Counted from the first letter of the stretch, positions 43,596 through 54,046 are shown. The stretch is DNA of 64,000 bases from Francisella uliginis (GCF_001895265.1 NZ_CP016796.1:310001-374000), one strand, 5' to 3'. Numbers and translations are program-made. The notes: a model not told the origin generated them from the sequence alone.

Positions 43596-46145
43596 ATGAG
43601 TCTTATAAGAAAAAAATATAACGGCGGAGTTGCTTTAGTTTTTGCTGTTTCAGTGGCGATAGTTTTTATGGTAATGGGTTTTTTACTTTTTGCTTTAGTT
43701 CGCTCTGATCTTTTTATACAAAAGTCTGAAAAGCAGAATTTAGAAAAAAAGATTCAAGTTCAGCAAGCATTTAAAAATGGTGTAATCTCAGGGTCACAGT
43801 TTGTTTATAATGAGAATATAATACCTTCTGGCTCTACAGAGTCGAAAACTTTGAGTAATAATACTCAATATATTGTTGAAATTTCTAATAGCGACTCTTC
43901 AAGTGGCTCTACTTCTTTTATTATTCCAGAGAGTGGTTATACTATGAGAACGCGAGGCTATTATGTGAAAATGAGCTTAATTGATCGTGTAAAAAATGCT
44001 GTTATAAGAGTGCCTAGTATTACACTGCCTAGTTTAGATAGCTCAATAGATAAATCAACAATTTCATTGAATATTCCAGCTATTAACTTTAATGAGCTTT
44101 CAGCTAGTCAATTAAATGCAGAAGATACTCTTACAGATAAACAAGTAGGTTATATTGGTAATCTAAAGGTTGATGGTGCTACTCACACACTTGAATTTAC
44201 TAGTAAAAATAGTGCAGAACCTAAAACACTTTCATTATCTGGTTTTGAATCTGGTGCATTGACTTTGTCACAAGGATGGGTATTAAAAGGAGGTGTTTGG
44301 GACTTATCTATAGGTGTTTTTAATCCAGATACTGAAGAAGGTTGTGTAATAACATCTTCATTACAGAACTTCCTAAGTAATTTCACAAGTCTAAAATGCA
44401 TAAATCTTAATAAAGAGGAAGAAGAGGATATTCAAGGAGCTAGATATCCAAATCCTCAAGCATATCCAACTTGTATTGCAGGGCAAAGATACTCAGAAGG
44501 ATATATATGCCAAGAAGATGGTATTTTATTTATTGCAAATAAAAATAATGCAGATGCTTTACCTTTTGAAAATGATGGTGATTGGAGGGTATATTATCCA
44601 GATCCTCAGTGGGTTGAGCCATATACTCAAGGAGCTAAATATAGCGTTGGAGATTTGGTAGTGTATGATGGAAGATTATATAAAAACAGTAAAGATGGTC
44701 AAATGGTACATACATTTGATAATGCAAAATTCAAATTAGATGGAATTTATCCATGGAGTGAAAGGATTCGGTATTATCCTGGTAATATTGTTACATATAA
44801 TGGAAGCTTCTATCAAGCTGATAAAAAAACAAGAAATGATCCATCTGATACTAAGAGATGGACAAATCTTGGTGAAACATATAATGGTAAAAGTGTCGAT
44901 GACTATCCTTTAGAAAAAATAGTATTTCCATATAGGTCTGAAGATCCTAGTCAAACATTACTAAACTGTAAGGGTGAGTATCCTCCTATAGATACAGATA
45001 CATATCAGCAATGTGTTGATGGAGATGTATATAATGAAGGAGATATGTGTTATGAAAATAATATGTTATTTGTAGCACAATATTGGACCTCTGGTTCTCC
45101 TTTTAAAAATCCAAATGCATGGAGGTTATATTTACCAAATTCTGACTGGGTTGTACCATTTAGTTATAATGTTATGTATGCAGATCAAACTACAAAGGTT
45201 ATTTTTGATAATAAACGTTTTATTAATCAATGGTGGGTTAATGCAGGAAAAGATCCATATGAGGATAGTTCTTGGAAGATAGATGGAATTTATGAATGGA
45301 ATAAGGATATTACATATCTAAAAGGTGATATTATTATTTTATATGATAATTTTTATAAGGCTAGATGGCAAACTAAGGATAAAAACCCTCTTAATAATAG
45401 TGGCAATTCGGGAGCTTGGGAAAACTTAGGTTTAACCTACCAAGGTAAGTCAGCACAAGAGTATCTTGATGCTTGTGATAGTATTGTTAGAAGTTTTATA
45501 ATACTTAAATCATCTTGTTATGGCTTTAGTTGTACAGTTGATATAGTTCAACCATCAACTACTCAGTTATATACTTATGAAATATATGATCAAAATGGTT
45601 CTCTTCTAGGATCAACTACTGGTAGTAGTGTGGATATTACCTTTAAAACTGCTGGAGATCATAAGGTATATGCTGTAGCAAAAAATTTAGCTGGAGTAGA
45701 AGCATATAAATCTAATGAGCTAGATTATACTATTGAGTCGCAGCTTACAAAAGATCCTATAACATATATGGATCCAACAGGGTATGGTTCTAAATATACT
45801 GATAAACTTTTTTCAGATAGTGGTCTTATTGTCACAGCAACTACGGACTATATTACATTTAATTGTCCGACTGGATATAGCTTTATAAAGGGTGCCGAGG
45901 CACTTAAAAGTAGAAAAAGTGAAACATATAGAACATATGATGATTCTACATACTTGATGAAAGGTGTTAGAGTTTTCGCAGATAAAAATACAGATTCTGC
46001 TGGATCAGTAGTTTATACAGGATCTTCTGTGATGTATCAAAACAATATCAAAGAGAAAGGTAGTGGGGGCTGGTTTAAGCATACTAATTATCTTACTAGA
46101 GCGATTTGTGTGCCTGATAATAGTGATGGTCATTGGGATATTTGA
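43596..46145 (+). CDS. Giant PilX/GspK-like pilin with chitin-binding-like repeats (paralogue A)
   Basis: 849 residues. The N-terminus NGG-VALVFAVSVAIVF is a prepilin-like helix without Glu5, as in PilX/GspK. A pilin-type region runs to about 280. Two blocks of three repeats follow (about 283-455 and 460-635), each with the pattern Y-x-x-GD-x-V-x-Y-x-x-x-(F/Y)-x-A and a closing Trp. Examples are YSVGDLVVYDGRLYKNSKDG and FYKARWQTKDKNPL, like CBM5/12. Next comes an Ig/PKD-like domain (about 655-715, TYEIYDQNGSLLGSTTG) and a C-terminal module ending CVPDNSDGHWDI. Likely a fibre-tip adhesin for chitin or related glycans. Confidence 0.78.
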   Translation: MSLIRKKYNGGVALVFAVSVAIVFMVMGFLLFALVRSDLFIQKSEKQNLEKKIQVQQAFKNGVISGSQFVYNENIIPSGSTESKTLSNNTQYIVEISNSDSSSGSTSFIIPESGYTMRTRGYYVKMSLIDRVKNAVIRVPSITLPSLDSSIDKSTISLNIPAINFNELSASQLNAEDTLTDKQVGYIGNLKVDGATHTLEFTSKNSAEPKTLSLSGFESGALTLSQGWVLKGGVWDLSIGVFNPDTEEGCVITSSLQNFLSNFTSLKCINLNKEEEEDIQGARYPNPQAYPTCIAGQRYSEGYICQEDGILFIANKNNADALPFENDGDWRVYYPDPQWVEPYTQGAKYSVGDLVVYDGRLYKNSKDGQMVHTFDNAKFKLDGIYPWSERIRYYPGNIVTYNGSFYQADKKTRNDPSDTKRWTNLGETYNGKSVDDYPLEKIVFPYRSEDPSQTLLNCKGEYPPIDTDTYQQCVDGDVYNEGDMCYENNMLFVAQYWTSGSPFKNPNAWRLYLPNSDWVVPFSYNVMYADQTTKVIFDNKRFINQWWVNAGKDPYEDSSWKIDGIYEWNKDITYLKGDIIILYDNFYKARWQTKDKNPLNNSGNSGAWENLGLTYQGKSAQEYLDACDSIVRSFIILKSSCYGFSCTVDIVQPSTTQLYTYEIYDQNGSLLGSTTGSSVDITFKTAGDHKVYAVAKNLAGVEAYKSNELDYTIESQLTKDPITYMDPTGYGSKYTDKLFSDSGLIVTATTDYITFNCPTGYSFIKGAEALKSRKSETYRTYDDSTYLMKGVRVFADKNTDSAGSVVYTGSSVMYQNNIKEKGSGGWFKHTNYLTRAICVPDNSDGHWDI

Positions 46146-46312
46146 TTATTAAGTTAATTAAAGTTTATATAGTTTCTGATTTTATTAAATTTTTAGATCA
46201 GCCTATTAATTGATTTTATCAAATCTCATCTTTTCTATAGCTTTATAAGATATGCTATACTTGATTAGAGTAGTTTTTTATATTTTATATTAACTATTAC
46301 CTGAGGATGTAA

Positions 46313-48922
46313 ATGGGTTTTAAAAAGATTAATTATCAGCAGCAAGGAGTAGCATTAATTTTTGCCGTTTCGATAGCTCTTGTGTTGATAATAATGGCGT
46401 ATCTACTTTTTGCGCTATCTCACACAGCATTAATCTTAGGTAAATCTAGAAAAGAACATCTACAAAATAAAATATCTATGCATCAAGCATTTAAAGATGT
46501 TGCTGTTAATCAAGTATTTGTATACAACCAAAATATTATACCACCAGCAAATTCAGGTAGTGTATTTCTTAGCAGTGGTAGCTCATACACATTTGAAGTT
46601 ACAAATAGTCATATTCAAAATACTAGTAACCAACGTTTTGGATCTTTTATAGTTCCAGAAAATGGTTATACGATGAGGACTATAGATTATTATTTAGGAA
46701 TGTCTTTAGATAGATTCCAAAAAAATATGATTATAAGAGTGCCTAGTACTACACGAATAAGTGATAACTCTATAAATAAGACTAGTATTGCTTTGAATAT
46801 TCCAGCAATTAATTTTGAAAATCTTCTTCCTGAGCAGTTAAATTCTGGTAGTAGTACGCTTACTGAAACAAGTGTTGGATATATAGGAGATTTATCCATA
46901 GATAATAATAACTATATTTTATCTTTTACAAATCCTGCAGGAGGTGTTTCTACTCTTGATTTATCTGGTACATTTAGCACAGGTAATTTGTCTTTGACTC
47001 AAGGATGGCGTTTAAATAATGGATTATGGGAATTGTTTGTGGGTGTTTATGATGTTGATAGCGAGCAAGGATGTGTTATAGCTTCTACATTACAGGACTT
47101 TGAAGCTAATTTTTCTGCGTTAGAGTGTACGGCAATTGAAGATGTTAATGATGATGTTGCTACGCAGTTATTTGCAAGATATCCATCGCCTAGAGGTTAT
47201 AATGTTTGTGTAGAGAATGGAAATTATCAAGAAGGAGCCATATGCTCGGAACATGGTATTTTATTTGAAGCTCTTAAACAAAAAGGTAAGAATGCGGCTG
47301 TAAATACTTTACCATTCCAAGATCCTACTAAATGGCAAGTCTATTATCCTTCTACAGATTGGGTTTCGCCTTTTACTGATGGGGTAATCTATCAAAGTGG
47401 CGATCAAGTTGTATATGCAGGTAGATTATTTATAAATACACAAAAAGACCAAACTTTATCACCATTTGAACAAAACTCTGGCTGGGAAATAGATGGAGTT
47501 TATCCTTTTGATAGTAGAATCTTTTATGATAGAAATAAAGTTGTTATATTTAATAATCAATTCTATGAGGCAATTAGAGATAATCAAGGCTCAGCAGATC
47601 CTAGCCTAGATACAGTAAACTGGCGATTGCTAGGTGACGACTATGAAGGTAGAGCATCATCATGGTATCTGTCTTATGGCATAGAGTTTCCATACAGATT
47701 GGATTTAGATGAAAATGATCCTGATGATTTGCAATATTTAAGATGTGTTGGGGAATATCCACAAATAAATACAAATAGCTATAGCCAGTGTGAGCAAGGA
47801 AAGACTTATTTCTTTGGCGATATGTGCTATGAAAATAACTTACTTTTTTCAGAATATTATCTGGGTCAAACTTCTAACACGCCATCTAATGATTCTGGTG
47901 CATGGAGATTGTTTATGCCATCACATGAGTGGGTTATTCCATATACTAATAATGTTACCTATGGAACTGATATTACAAGAGTGTTTTTTGATAATATGGT
48001 TTTTGTAAACAGTAATTTCGTTGGGGAAGGAGAAACTCCTTATGAGTCAGCAGCTTGGCGTATTGATGGGATTTATGACTGGAATGCAGATATTACATAT
48101 AAGGCAGGAGATATTGTAACAGTTGGAGATAGTTTTTATAAAGCGGAATCTGAGAATAAAGGAGCTAATCCATTAACTAATGATCAACAAAATCCCTGGG
48201 AAGATTTAGGTACAAGGCATCAAGGCCAAATAGCTGATTATTTCCGTGATCTTTGTAATGGAATAATTAAATCACCAATTATTGAGAAAGGTGCTTGTGA
48301 CCGCTTTAGTTGTATAGTTAATATAACTACACAATCTACCGGAGGTACTGGAATATATACTTATAATTTCTATGATGGAAATGATAATTTACTACTATCT
48401 ACACCAGTACAAAATAGTGTAACAATAGATTTTGATACTGCAGGTAACCATAGTATTTATATAATTGCACAAGATAGTGAAGGGCGGCAATCATATCCAT
48501 CAATGAGCTTAAATTATATTCTAGAGTCTCAGCTGTCAACTGATGAAATTGTATATGAAACTCCTAATAGTCTAAGAGCTAATAGGAATAAAAATGATGA
48601 AGAAACACTAAGTAATGGAATGAAATGGTATGCTATTGGAGATAATCTATACTTAAGTTGTCCTAATGGATATGCTTTCTTAAAAGATGCATATGGTATT
48701 AGAAATCGTAAACAGGAAACCTACTATACGGATGATGGTTTGACTTATGATACTTTATGGGCAGAAGGGACTAGAAGTGGATTTAGTTTAGTGGTTAATA
48801 GCTATGCTGGAAGCTATTATCAAGCAAGAGCAAGATATAATAATAACACAGGTAAGACTAGATTTAGAGTTACAAGAGCAACCTGTGTACCAATTGAGAG
48901 TGATGGTCATTGGAATGTTTAA
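46313..48922 (+). CDS. Giant PilX/GspK-like pilin with chitin-binding-like repeats (paralogue B)
   Basis: 869 residues, same plan as A. The N-terminus QQQG-VALIFAVSIALVL lacks Glu5. The repeat blocks lie at about 289-475 and 476-655, with YQSGDQVVYAGRLFINTQKD, WNADITYKAGDIVTVGDSFY and KGANPLT. An Ig/PKD-like domain (about 675-740, TYNFYDGNDNLLLS) and a C-terminal module ending CVPIESDGHWNV follow, homologous to A. It has its own good ribosome site (GAGG) and a 167-bp gap upstream. It is divergent from A across its length, so the duplication is old or under selection to vary. Confidence 0.78.
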   Translation: MGFKKINYQQQGVALIFAVSIALVLIIMAYLLFALSHTALILGKSRKEHLQNKISMHQAFKDVAVNQVFVYNQNIIPPANSGSVFLSSGSSYTFEVTNSHIQNTSNQRFGSFIVPENGYTMRTIDYYLGMSLDRFQKNMIIRVPSTTRISDNSINKTSIALNIPAINFENLLPEQLNSGSSTLTETSVGYIGDLSIDNNNYILSFTNPAGGVSTLDLSGTFSTGNLSLTQGWRLNNGLWELFVGVYDVDSEQGCVIASTLQDFEANFSALECTAIEDVNDDVATQLFARYPSPRGYNVCVENGNYQEGAICSEHGILFEALKQKGKNAAVNTLPFQDPTKWQVYYPSTDWVSPFTDGVIYQSGDQVVYAGRLFINTQKDQTLSPFEQNSGWEIDGVYPFDSRIFYDRNKVVIFNNQFYEAIRDNQGSADPSLDTVNWRLLGDDYEGRASSWYLSYGIEFPYRLDLDENDPDDLQYLRCVGEYPQINTNSYSQCEQGKTYFFGDMCYENNLLFSEYYLGQTSNTPSNDSGAWRLFMPSHEWVIPYTNNVTYGTDITRVFFDNMVFVNSNFVGEGETPYESAAWRIDGIYDWNADITYKAGDIVTVGDSFYKAESENKGANPLTNDQQNPWEDLGTRHQGQIADYFRDLCNGIIKSPIIEKGACDRFSCIVNITTQSTGGTGIYTYNFYDGNDNLLLSTPVQNSVTIDFDTAGNHSIYIIAQDSEGRQSYPSMSLNYILESQLSTDEIVYETPNSLRANRNKNDEETLSNGMKWYAIGDNLYLSCPNGYAFLKDAYGIRNRKQETYYTDDGLTYDTLWAEGTRSGFSLVVNSYAGSYYQARARYNNNTGKTRFRVTRATCVPIESDGHWNV

Positions 48923-49135
48923 TGATAATTACTTTAAACTAGAGAAATATTAGTTCTGATCTAGAGGTTTTTTAAAATTAGATTAAGTCATTAGTAAATC
49001 TTCCTTTATTTAACATTTTTTTTGAAAAAAATCAAGTAAAATATACTGTTTTGGTCAAGAATGTAGTAGTATTTTCGGCACTTAAGCGTTTTTTTAATAT
49101 CTAAAGAGTTACTAGCTAACTTATCAGAGAAATAT

Positions 49136-51559
49136 ATGAGTTTAAAAAAGTATAATCATCATCAACAAGGAGTAGCGTTAATTTTTGCTATTGTAATAGC
49201 TATTGTATTATTCTTGATGGGGTTTATGCTTTTTGCATTATCAGGCTCATTACTAAGGTTGGATAAAAGTAGGAAAAATTATTTAGAGAACCGAATTTCA
49301 GTTCATCAGATGTTTAGAGATGCTGTTGCTAATAACTCTTTTCAATATACTCAAAATATAGTACCAGGTGTAAGTTCTGGGAGTTCTAACTTTACGAGCG
49401 GGACATATGACTTTGAAATTACAAATAATCATATAGATGATAATGCTAATCAACGTTTTAATTCATTTATAGTGCCAGAAAATGGCTATACGATGAGAAC
49501 AATTGATTATTATCTAAGTTTAAATTCTGGAAATAATCAAAGAGATATAAGTATAAGAGTTCCAAGTAACACTCAAAGAAGCAGAGGTGCTGCTTTGAAT
49601 AAATCAACTATAGCATTAAATATTCCAGCAGTTAACGTTAAAACTCTTTCTAATACGCAAAAGAGTTCTGGTAGTAGTGATTTTGAAGATACCGGTGTTG
49701 GTTATGTTGGCGATCTAACTATAGATAATAGTAATTACACTCTTGCCTTTACTGATACAAATGGAAATAATTCAAGTGCGCTTAGTCTACCAAATGGGTT
49801 TGATTCTGGAAACTTTGCATTATCACAAGGTTGGGTCTTAGAAAATGGATCTTGGCAATTATCTATAGGAGTATATAGTACTGATGGTACACAGGCATGT
49901 GTAATAGAAGCACCATTGACTGACGTTTTAGCTGATATATCAGCTTTAGAATGTGTAAGTCTTGAAGAAGATGAAGAGGAGGATATTGAAGGAATAAGAT
50001 ATCCAAATCCTGAAACATTTCCTATATGTGTTGAAGGAGAAAATTATTCTCAAGGTGATATATGTTCAGAAGATGGTATATTATTTGAGGCAAATGCATC
50101 AGCAACAGGTTTACCTTTTACAAATAGTACAAATTGGCGAATATACTACCCTAATAACCAGTGGATATCTCCATATACCCAGGGAGGGATATATGATATA
50201 GGTGACTTAGTAGTATATGATGGAATTGTGTTTAGAGTTACTCAAAATGAAGAAACTCAGGATCCTTATGATGGCGGTTCTTGGGAGGTCGGAAGCGGGA
50301 TATATGAGTTTAACGAAAATATTGATAAATATCCTGCAGGTAGTGTTGTTCTATACCAACAAGATTTCTATCGTAAGAAAAATAACTCATCAAAAAAAGA
50401 GCCTTCTAGAACTCAGCATTGGGATAATCTAGGTCCTACTTTAGAGCAAGAAGAAATTGATCAGCTTTCTCCAGAGTTACAAGTGATATTAAATGCGGGA
50501 ATGACAGCACTCGATCTAACTCCAGCACAGATAATTTTTCCGTATAGAAATCAAAATCCTACTCAAGAGTATCTAAATTGTCAAGGAGAATACCCTCCTA
50601 TAGATACAAGTGTCTTTGAACAGTGTATTGATGGTGAGGTCTATAATACAGGCGATATCTGCTATGAGAATAATCAGCTATTTGAAGCTCAGTGGTGGAT
50701 TAGTCAGTCTCCGTTTAATATCCCTAATAATAGTAAAGCATGGTTATTATCTATACCTGATTCAAATGTAACAGGTTTAGACTGGGTTGTGCCATATAGT
50801 AATAATGTCTCGTATAATACTGGTACAAAAGTTATTTTTGATGGTAGACGCTTTGTAACAACAAGAAAAACTAGTAAAACTAATAATCCATATGACGGTG
50901 ATGATAAAGATGCTTGGAAAATAGATGGTATTTATGAGTGGAGTAATCAGGTCAGATACTTAGAGAACGATGTTGTAATTAGAGATGGTAATTTTTATAG
51001 GAATCGCCAGAATGGTCAATTTGGAAATGATCCTCTTGATGTTAATAGCCCTGACTGGGATGAGTGGGAAAACTTAGGTCCAACATATAATGGTCAAACT
51101 ATAGAGGAAGTTTTAAACTCATGTGGCCCTCCAAGTACAGAGGCGGCTGAAGCTAATACAGTTATACCGTTTGATTTGGCTGATAATCTATCGGTTTATA
51201 CGGGGAACTCTATAACAGCAAGTATATTAGACTTACCTAATAATTTTAAACTATATGGTGACAGCAACCCAACTTCTGTCCACTATTCATTATCAGGAAG
51301 CTTATTTAATCAAATATCATCAATTTCAGTTACTGATGAACAAGGTTGGAAATCAATACCTAATCCTTCTTCAGAAGGAGATACTTTAGTCCGTAACTGG
51401 AATGGTAATGATATCACAATTCTTTTTGATGCAAATGGGCTTCCTAAGGGGACATATAATTTGGATGTAGTATTACAATATACTATTGATGGACAAACAT
51501 ATTCAGGTTCAAAATCATACTCAGTTAATGTTAAAAAGAATGGTAAGGTGCAGTTATAA
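49136..51559 (+). CDS. Giant PilX/GspK-like pilin with chitin-binding-like repeats (paralogue C)
   Basis: 807 residues. The N-terminus HQQG-VALIFAIVIAIVL is without Glu5. The repeat blocks lie at about 288-440 and 481-655, with YDIGDLVVYDGIVFRVTQ and YNTGDICYENNQLFEAQWW. The C-terminus differs from A and B. It lacks the SDGHW module and has an Ig-like domain instead (about 670-807, LSVYTGNSITASILDLP, then LDVVLQYTIDGQTYSG). The repeats are shared, so the C-terminal part has been exchanged. It is the last gene of the set; the next gene is convergent. Confidence 0.78.
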   Translation: MSLKKYNHHQQGVALIFAIVIAIVLFLMGFMLFALSGSLLRLDKSRKNYLENRISVHQMFRDAVANNSFQYTQNIVPGVSSGSSNFTSGTYDFEITNNHIDDNANQRFNSFIVPENGYTMRTIDYYLSLNSGNNQRDISIRVPSNTQRSRGAALNKSTIALNIPAVNVKTLSNTQKSSGSSDFEDTGVGYVGDLTIDNSNYTLAFTDTNGNNSSALSLPNGFDSGNFALSQGWVLENGSWQLSIGVYSTDGTQACVIEAPLTDVLADISALECVSLEEDEEEDIEGIRYPNPETFPICVEGENYSQGDICSEDGILFEANASATGLPFTNSTNWRIYYPNNQWISPYTQGGIYDIGDLVVYDGIVFRVTQNEETQDPYDGGSWEVGSGIYEFNENIDKYPAGSVVLYQQDFYRKKNNSSKKEPSRTQHWDNLGPTLEQEEIDQLSPELQVILNAGMTALDLTPAQIIFPYRNQNPTQEYLNCQGEYPPIDTSVFEQCIDGEVYNTGDICYENNQLFEAQWWISQSPFNIPNNSKAWLLSIPDSNVTGLDWVVPYSNNVSYNTGTKVIFDGRRFVTTRKTSKTNNPYDGDDKDAWKIDGIYEWSNQVRYLENDVVIRDGNFYRNRQNGQFGNDPLDVNSPDWDEWENLGPTYNGQTIEEVLNSCGPPSTEAAEANTVIPFDLADNLSVYTGNSITASILDLPNNFKLYGDSNPTSVHYSLSGSLFNQISSISVTDEQGWKSIPNPSSEGDTLVRNWNGNDITILFDANGLPKGTYNLDVVLQYTIDGQTYSGSKSYSVNVKKNGKVQL

Positions 51560-51596
51560 GCTTGGAATTTGCATTGAGATATTGATTATGTCTAAA

Positions 51597-53099
51597 TTAA
51601 TCTTCGACTAAATTCTTTTCATTAGCCGTTTTTTTACAGAAAGCTACATAACGGCTATCTGTAACTATTAGGTAAAATATAGCGCCCATAACTCCTTCAA
51701 AAGTATAGTTGTTAAAAGGCGATACAATACATACAAATATTATAAACGGAGCAATCAGTATAAATAAGTTTTTAAACCCAACTCTTCTATATTCGAAGGC
51801 TCCAAAAATTGTCATAAGCACTACTAATATAATGCTTAGATGAATATTTGTCGCGACCTCTACAGTATTTAGAAGTAGTGCTAGTAATACAAAGACAATT
51901 AATCCAAATATTCGAAGCTTCGGTGCAATTGCTCCCATACTTACAGGAGCAGCCATATAGCCGATTATATTAAATCCTGTCACGATAAGCATTAACGCAG
52001 CCCAGTTATCAGAAAACATCAGAAAAACTGTACATATCAGGAAGTTAGCAATTAGTGATCTACGAGAGATATTAACTTTTTTGTTGATTTTAGCAAAATA
52101 TCTTGGCATTTGACCCTCAGCAGACATTGCATATAGCATTCTAGAAGAAGCTCCAAGGTAGCTATATCCAGTTGCAGATGGACTAACAATACTATCAATA
52201 ACTAATAAGAAGGCTATATATCCTAGTCCTATAAGAGTAGCTAATTGAAGTAATGGTGACTCAAAATCTAACCCAGCCCAGCCACCTTTTGAAACTAAAT
52301 AATCATGTGGGACAGCTTGCATAAATGCATATTGTAATCCCATATATAATATTAGCACTAGTGATAATGATAAGATAATTGCTAATGGTACATTTCTAGA
52401 AGGATTTTTGATTTCACTACTATAAGCGACAACAATCTGAAAGCCGTTAAATGTGTATATCAAACCACCAGCTACAATAGCAGTTAAAGCGTTGTTAATT
52501 GAGAAATTGTTGTTTGGTATTTCTGCTGACATTAAACTATGATGATTTGCACTATGTGTGAAAGCATATATAAGAAAAATTATCACTATGATAGCAGGCA
52601 CAAACATCTTAAATACTGTTATACCATTATTAACACTAGCAAGTAGCTTTACACCATAGAAATTAATAACAAGATAAAGAAATAATATAAATAGAGATAG
52701 CATCATGCCATACATAGATATAATGCCATCATGCATTAACCATTCAAAACCATTAATACCAGCAAGATACTGCGTAGTTGCTTGAGCTTCTGTTGAGATC
52801 ATTACGACGATTCCAAACCAGTTTGCAAAAGCAAAAGGCATTGCAAAAACACTATTATGAGATAGGGCACTAGATCTAGTTGTCGCACCTCTGACAGGGT
52901 AAATAGAAACTACTTTAGCCAAGCATAGTCCAACCATCATAACTACTACAGCAGCTAGTATCCATGCTAAGAAAGCCCAATTGCCAGCATTTTTTGCTGT
53001 AAGCTGAGCACTAAATAGCCAGCCTGAACCAACCATAGAGGTTACACCTATTAATATGGCACTAAAAAGTGACATTTTTTTGGCAGAATTGATTTCCAT
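51597..53099 (-). CDS. APC-family amino acid permease
   Basis: A 500-residue inner-membrane permease with about 12 segments. The N-terminal APC signature is VGSGWLFSAQLTAKNAG. Further motifs are YPVRGATTRS, GGLIYTFNGFQIVVAYSSEI and ASSRMLYAMSAEGQMPRYFA. The substrate is not clear; it resembles the amino-acid/polyamine permeases that are numerous in Francisella. A single gene with a 200-bp gap to the next. Confidence 0.85.
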   Translation of the reverse strand: MEINSAKKMSLFSAILIGVTSMVGSGWLFSAQLTAKNAGNWAFLAWILAAVVVMMVGLCLAKVVSIYPVRGATTRSSALSHNSVFAMPFAFANWFGIVVMISTEAQATTQYLAGINGFEWLMHDGIISMYGMMLSLFILFLYLVINFYGVKLLASVNNGITVFKMFVPAIIVIIFLIYAFTHSANHHSLMSAEIPNNNFSINNALTAIVAGGLIYTFNGFQIVVAYSSEIKNPSRNVPLAIILSLSLVLILYMGLQYAFMQAVPHDYLVSKGGWAGLDFESPLLQLATLIGLGYIAFLLVIDSIVSPSATGYSYLGASSRMLYAMSAEGQMPRYFAKINKKVNISRRSLIANFLICTVFLMFSDNWAALMLIVTGFNIIGYMAAPVSMGAIAPKLRIFGLIVFVLLALLLNTVEVATNIHLSIILVVLMTIFGAFEYRRVGFKNLFILIAPFIIFVCIVSPFNNYTFEGVMGAIFYLIVTDSRYVAFCKKTANEKNLVED

Positions 53100-53222
53100 A
53101 AATATCCCTATATTTAAAACAATATAACTAGAATATACACATAGATTGATGTGTTTAGCAATAAAATATAGCTAAAACCATATAAAAATACAGTTAATCA
53201 GAATGACTCATGTAAAATAAAA

Positions 53223-53276
53223 CCTGTCATTCTGTATACTGAATCAAGTTCAGCACAGGCTTTGATCCAGAATCTC
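53223..53276. repeat. Intergenic palindromic repeat-like sequence
   Basis: CTGTCATTCTGTATACTGAA and the following TCAAGTTCAGCACAGG contain a short hairpin CTGAA-TCAAG-TTCAG inside CCTG/CAGG. The wording CATTCTG ... TGAATCAAGTTCAG ... AGAATCTC resembles the dispersed CATTCTGA-type intergenic repeats of many bacteria. Only one copy is in the window. It could also act as a transcription end for the minus-strand genes. Confidence 0.35.
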
Positions 53277-53299
53277 CTTGTTTTAGCTGGGGGAAAATG

Positions 53300-54043
53300 T
53301 CAAATTGAGTAGAATAGTAAGTTTAGTGGTGAAAATTCTAATGCTTCTTTAAAAGGATTATTGATATTGTTTAGATATTTTTTTAACATTTTGTAGTGGA
53401 TTTTATTTATTTTCTCTAGAGGCTTAAAAGATTTATCTAGAGATTGCTTTTGGTATGATTTAAGCCATTGTGACGTTATATTTTTAAAATCCTCATCTGA
53501 CATATTAGGAGATGTTTTATCATTAAAAGAGATTTGGTTATAGAAGTGCTTAGGCATACAGAAAATATGTCTAGCTATCTCGTTATTAGTATTAATTTGT
53601 TTGATTGCATCTTTATTAATTTCTGCGAAATCACTTAGATAGCTAGCCTTAAGTATCTCAATTTCTAAAAAGTTTTTCGAAATATGATCCTCAAAGTTTC
53701 TTTCTGTAGAGCTGCTATTATCAATTGAATGACTGATATCATCGACAAGATGCTTATAGAGCAAATCATTATCAAATGTTTTAGCTAGCTTTTTAAGTTG
53801 TGGTGATGATATGGGTTTAGAATTTTTTAGATTATTTAGCTCTTTTAACCACCAATTCATTTTTTCGTTAGCTACTTCAATATTATTGTATAATTCAGTA
53901 CAAGATATAATTTGTGACTTTATTTGGTCAAGCAGATAAAGAGTTTCTTTTTTCTTATCGTCTAATTTACGATAGCTAAAATACATGACAGAACCATAAG
54001 GAGGAAGTGTGTCATTAGGATAATGGAAGTAATTATATTGCAT
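53300..54043 (-). CDS. Uncharacterised protein downstream of ubiG, possibly squalene/phytoene-synthase-like
   Basis: 247 residues, mostly helical. The N-terminal wording YFSYRKLDDKKKETLYLLDQ, then MNWWLKELNNL and LYKHLVDDISHSID follows the head-to-head isoprenoid synthase (phytoene/squalene) pattern. The paired Asp-rich catalytic motifs of active enzymes are not clear. It could be an inactive member like NDUFAF6, which helps respiratory complex I assembly. It starts three bases after the ubiG stop, so it is co-transcribed with a ubiquinone gene. Assignment is tentative. Confidence 0.5.
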   Translation of the reverse strand: MQYNYFHYPNDTLPPYGSVMYFSYRKLDDKKKETLYLLDQIKSQIISCTELYNNIEVANEKMNWWLKELNNLKNSKPISSPQLKKLAKTFDNDLLYKHLVDDISHSIDNSSSTERNFEDHISKNFLEIEILKASYLSDFAEINKDAIKQINTNNEIARHIFCMPKHFYNQISFNDKTSPNMSDEDFKNITSQWLKSYQKQSLDKSFKPLEKINKIHYKMLKKYLNNINNPFKEALEFSPLNLLFYSI

Positions 54044-54046
54044 ATA

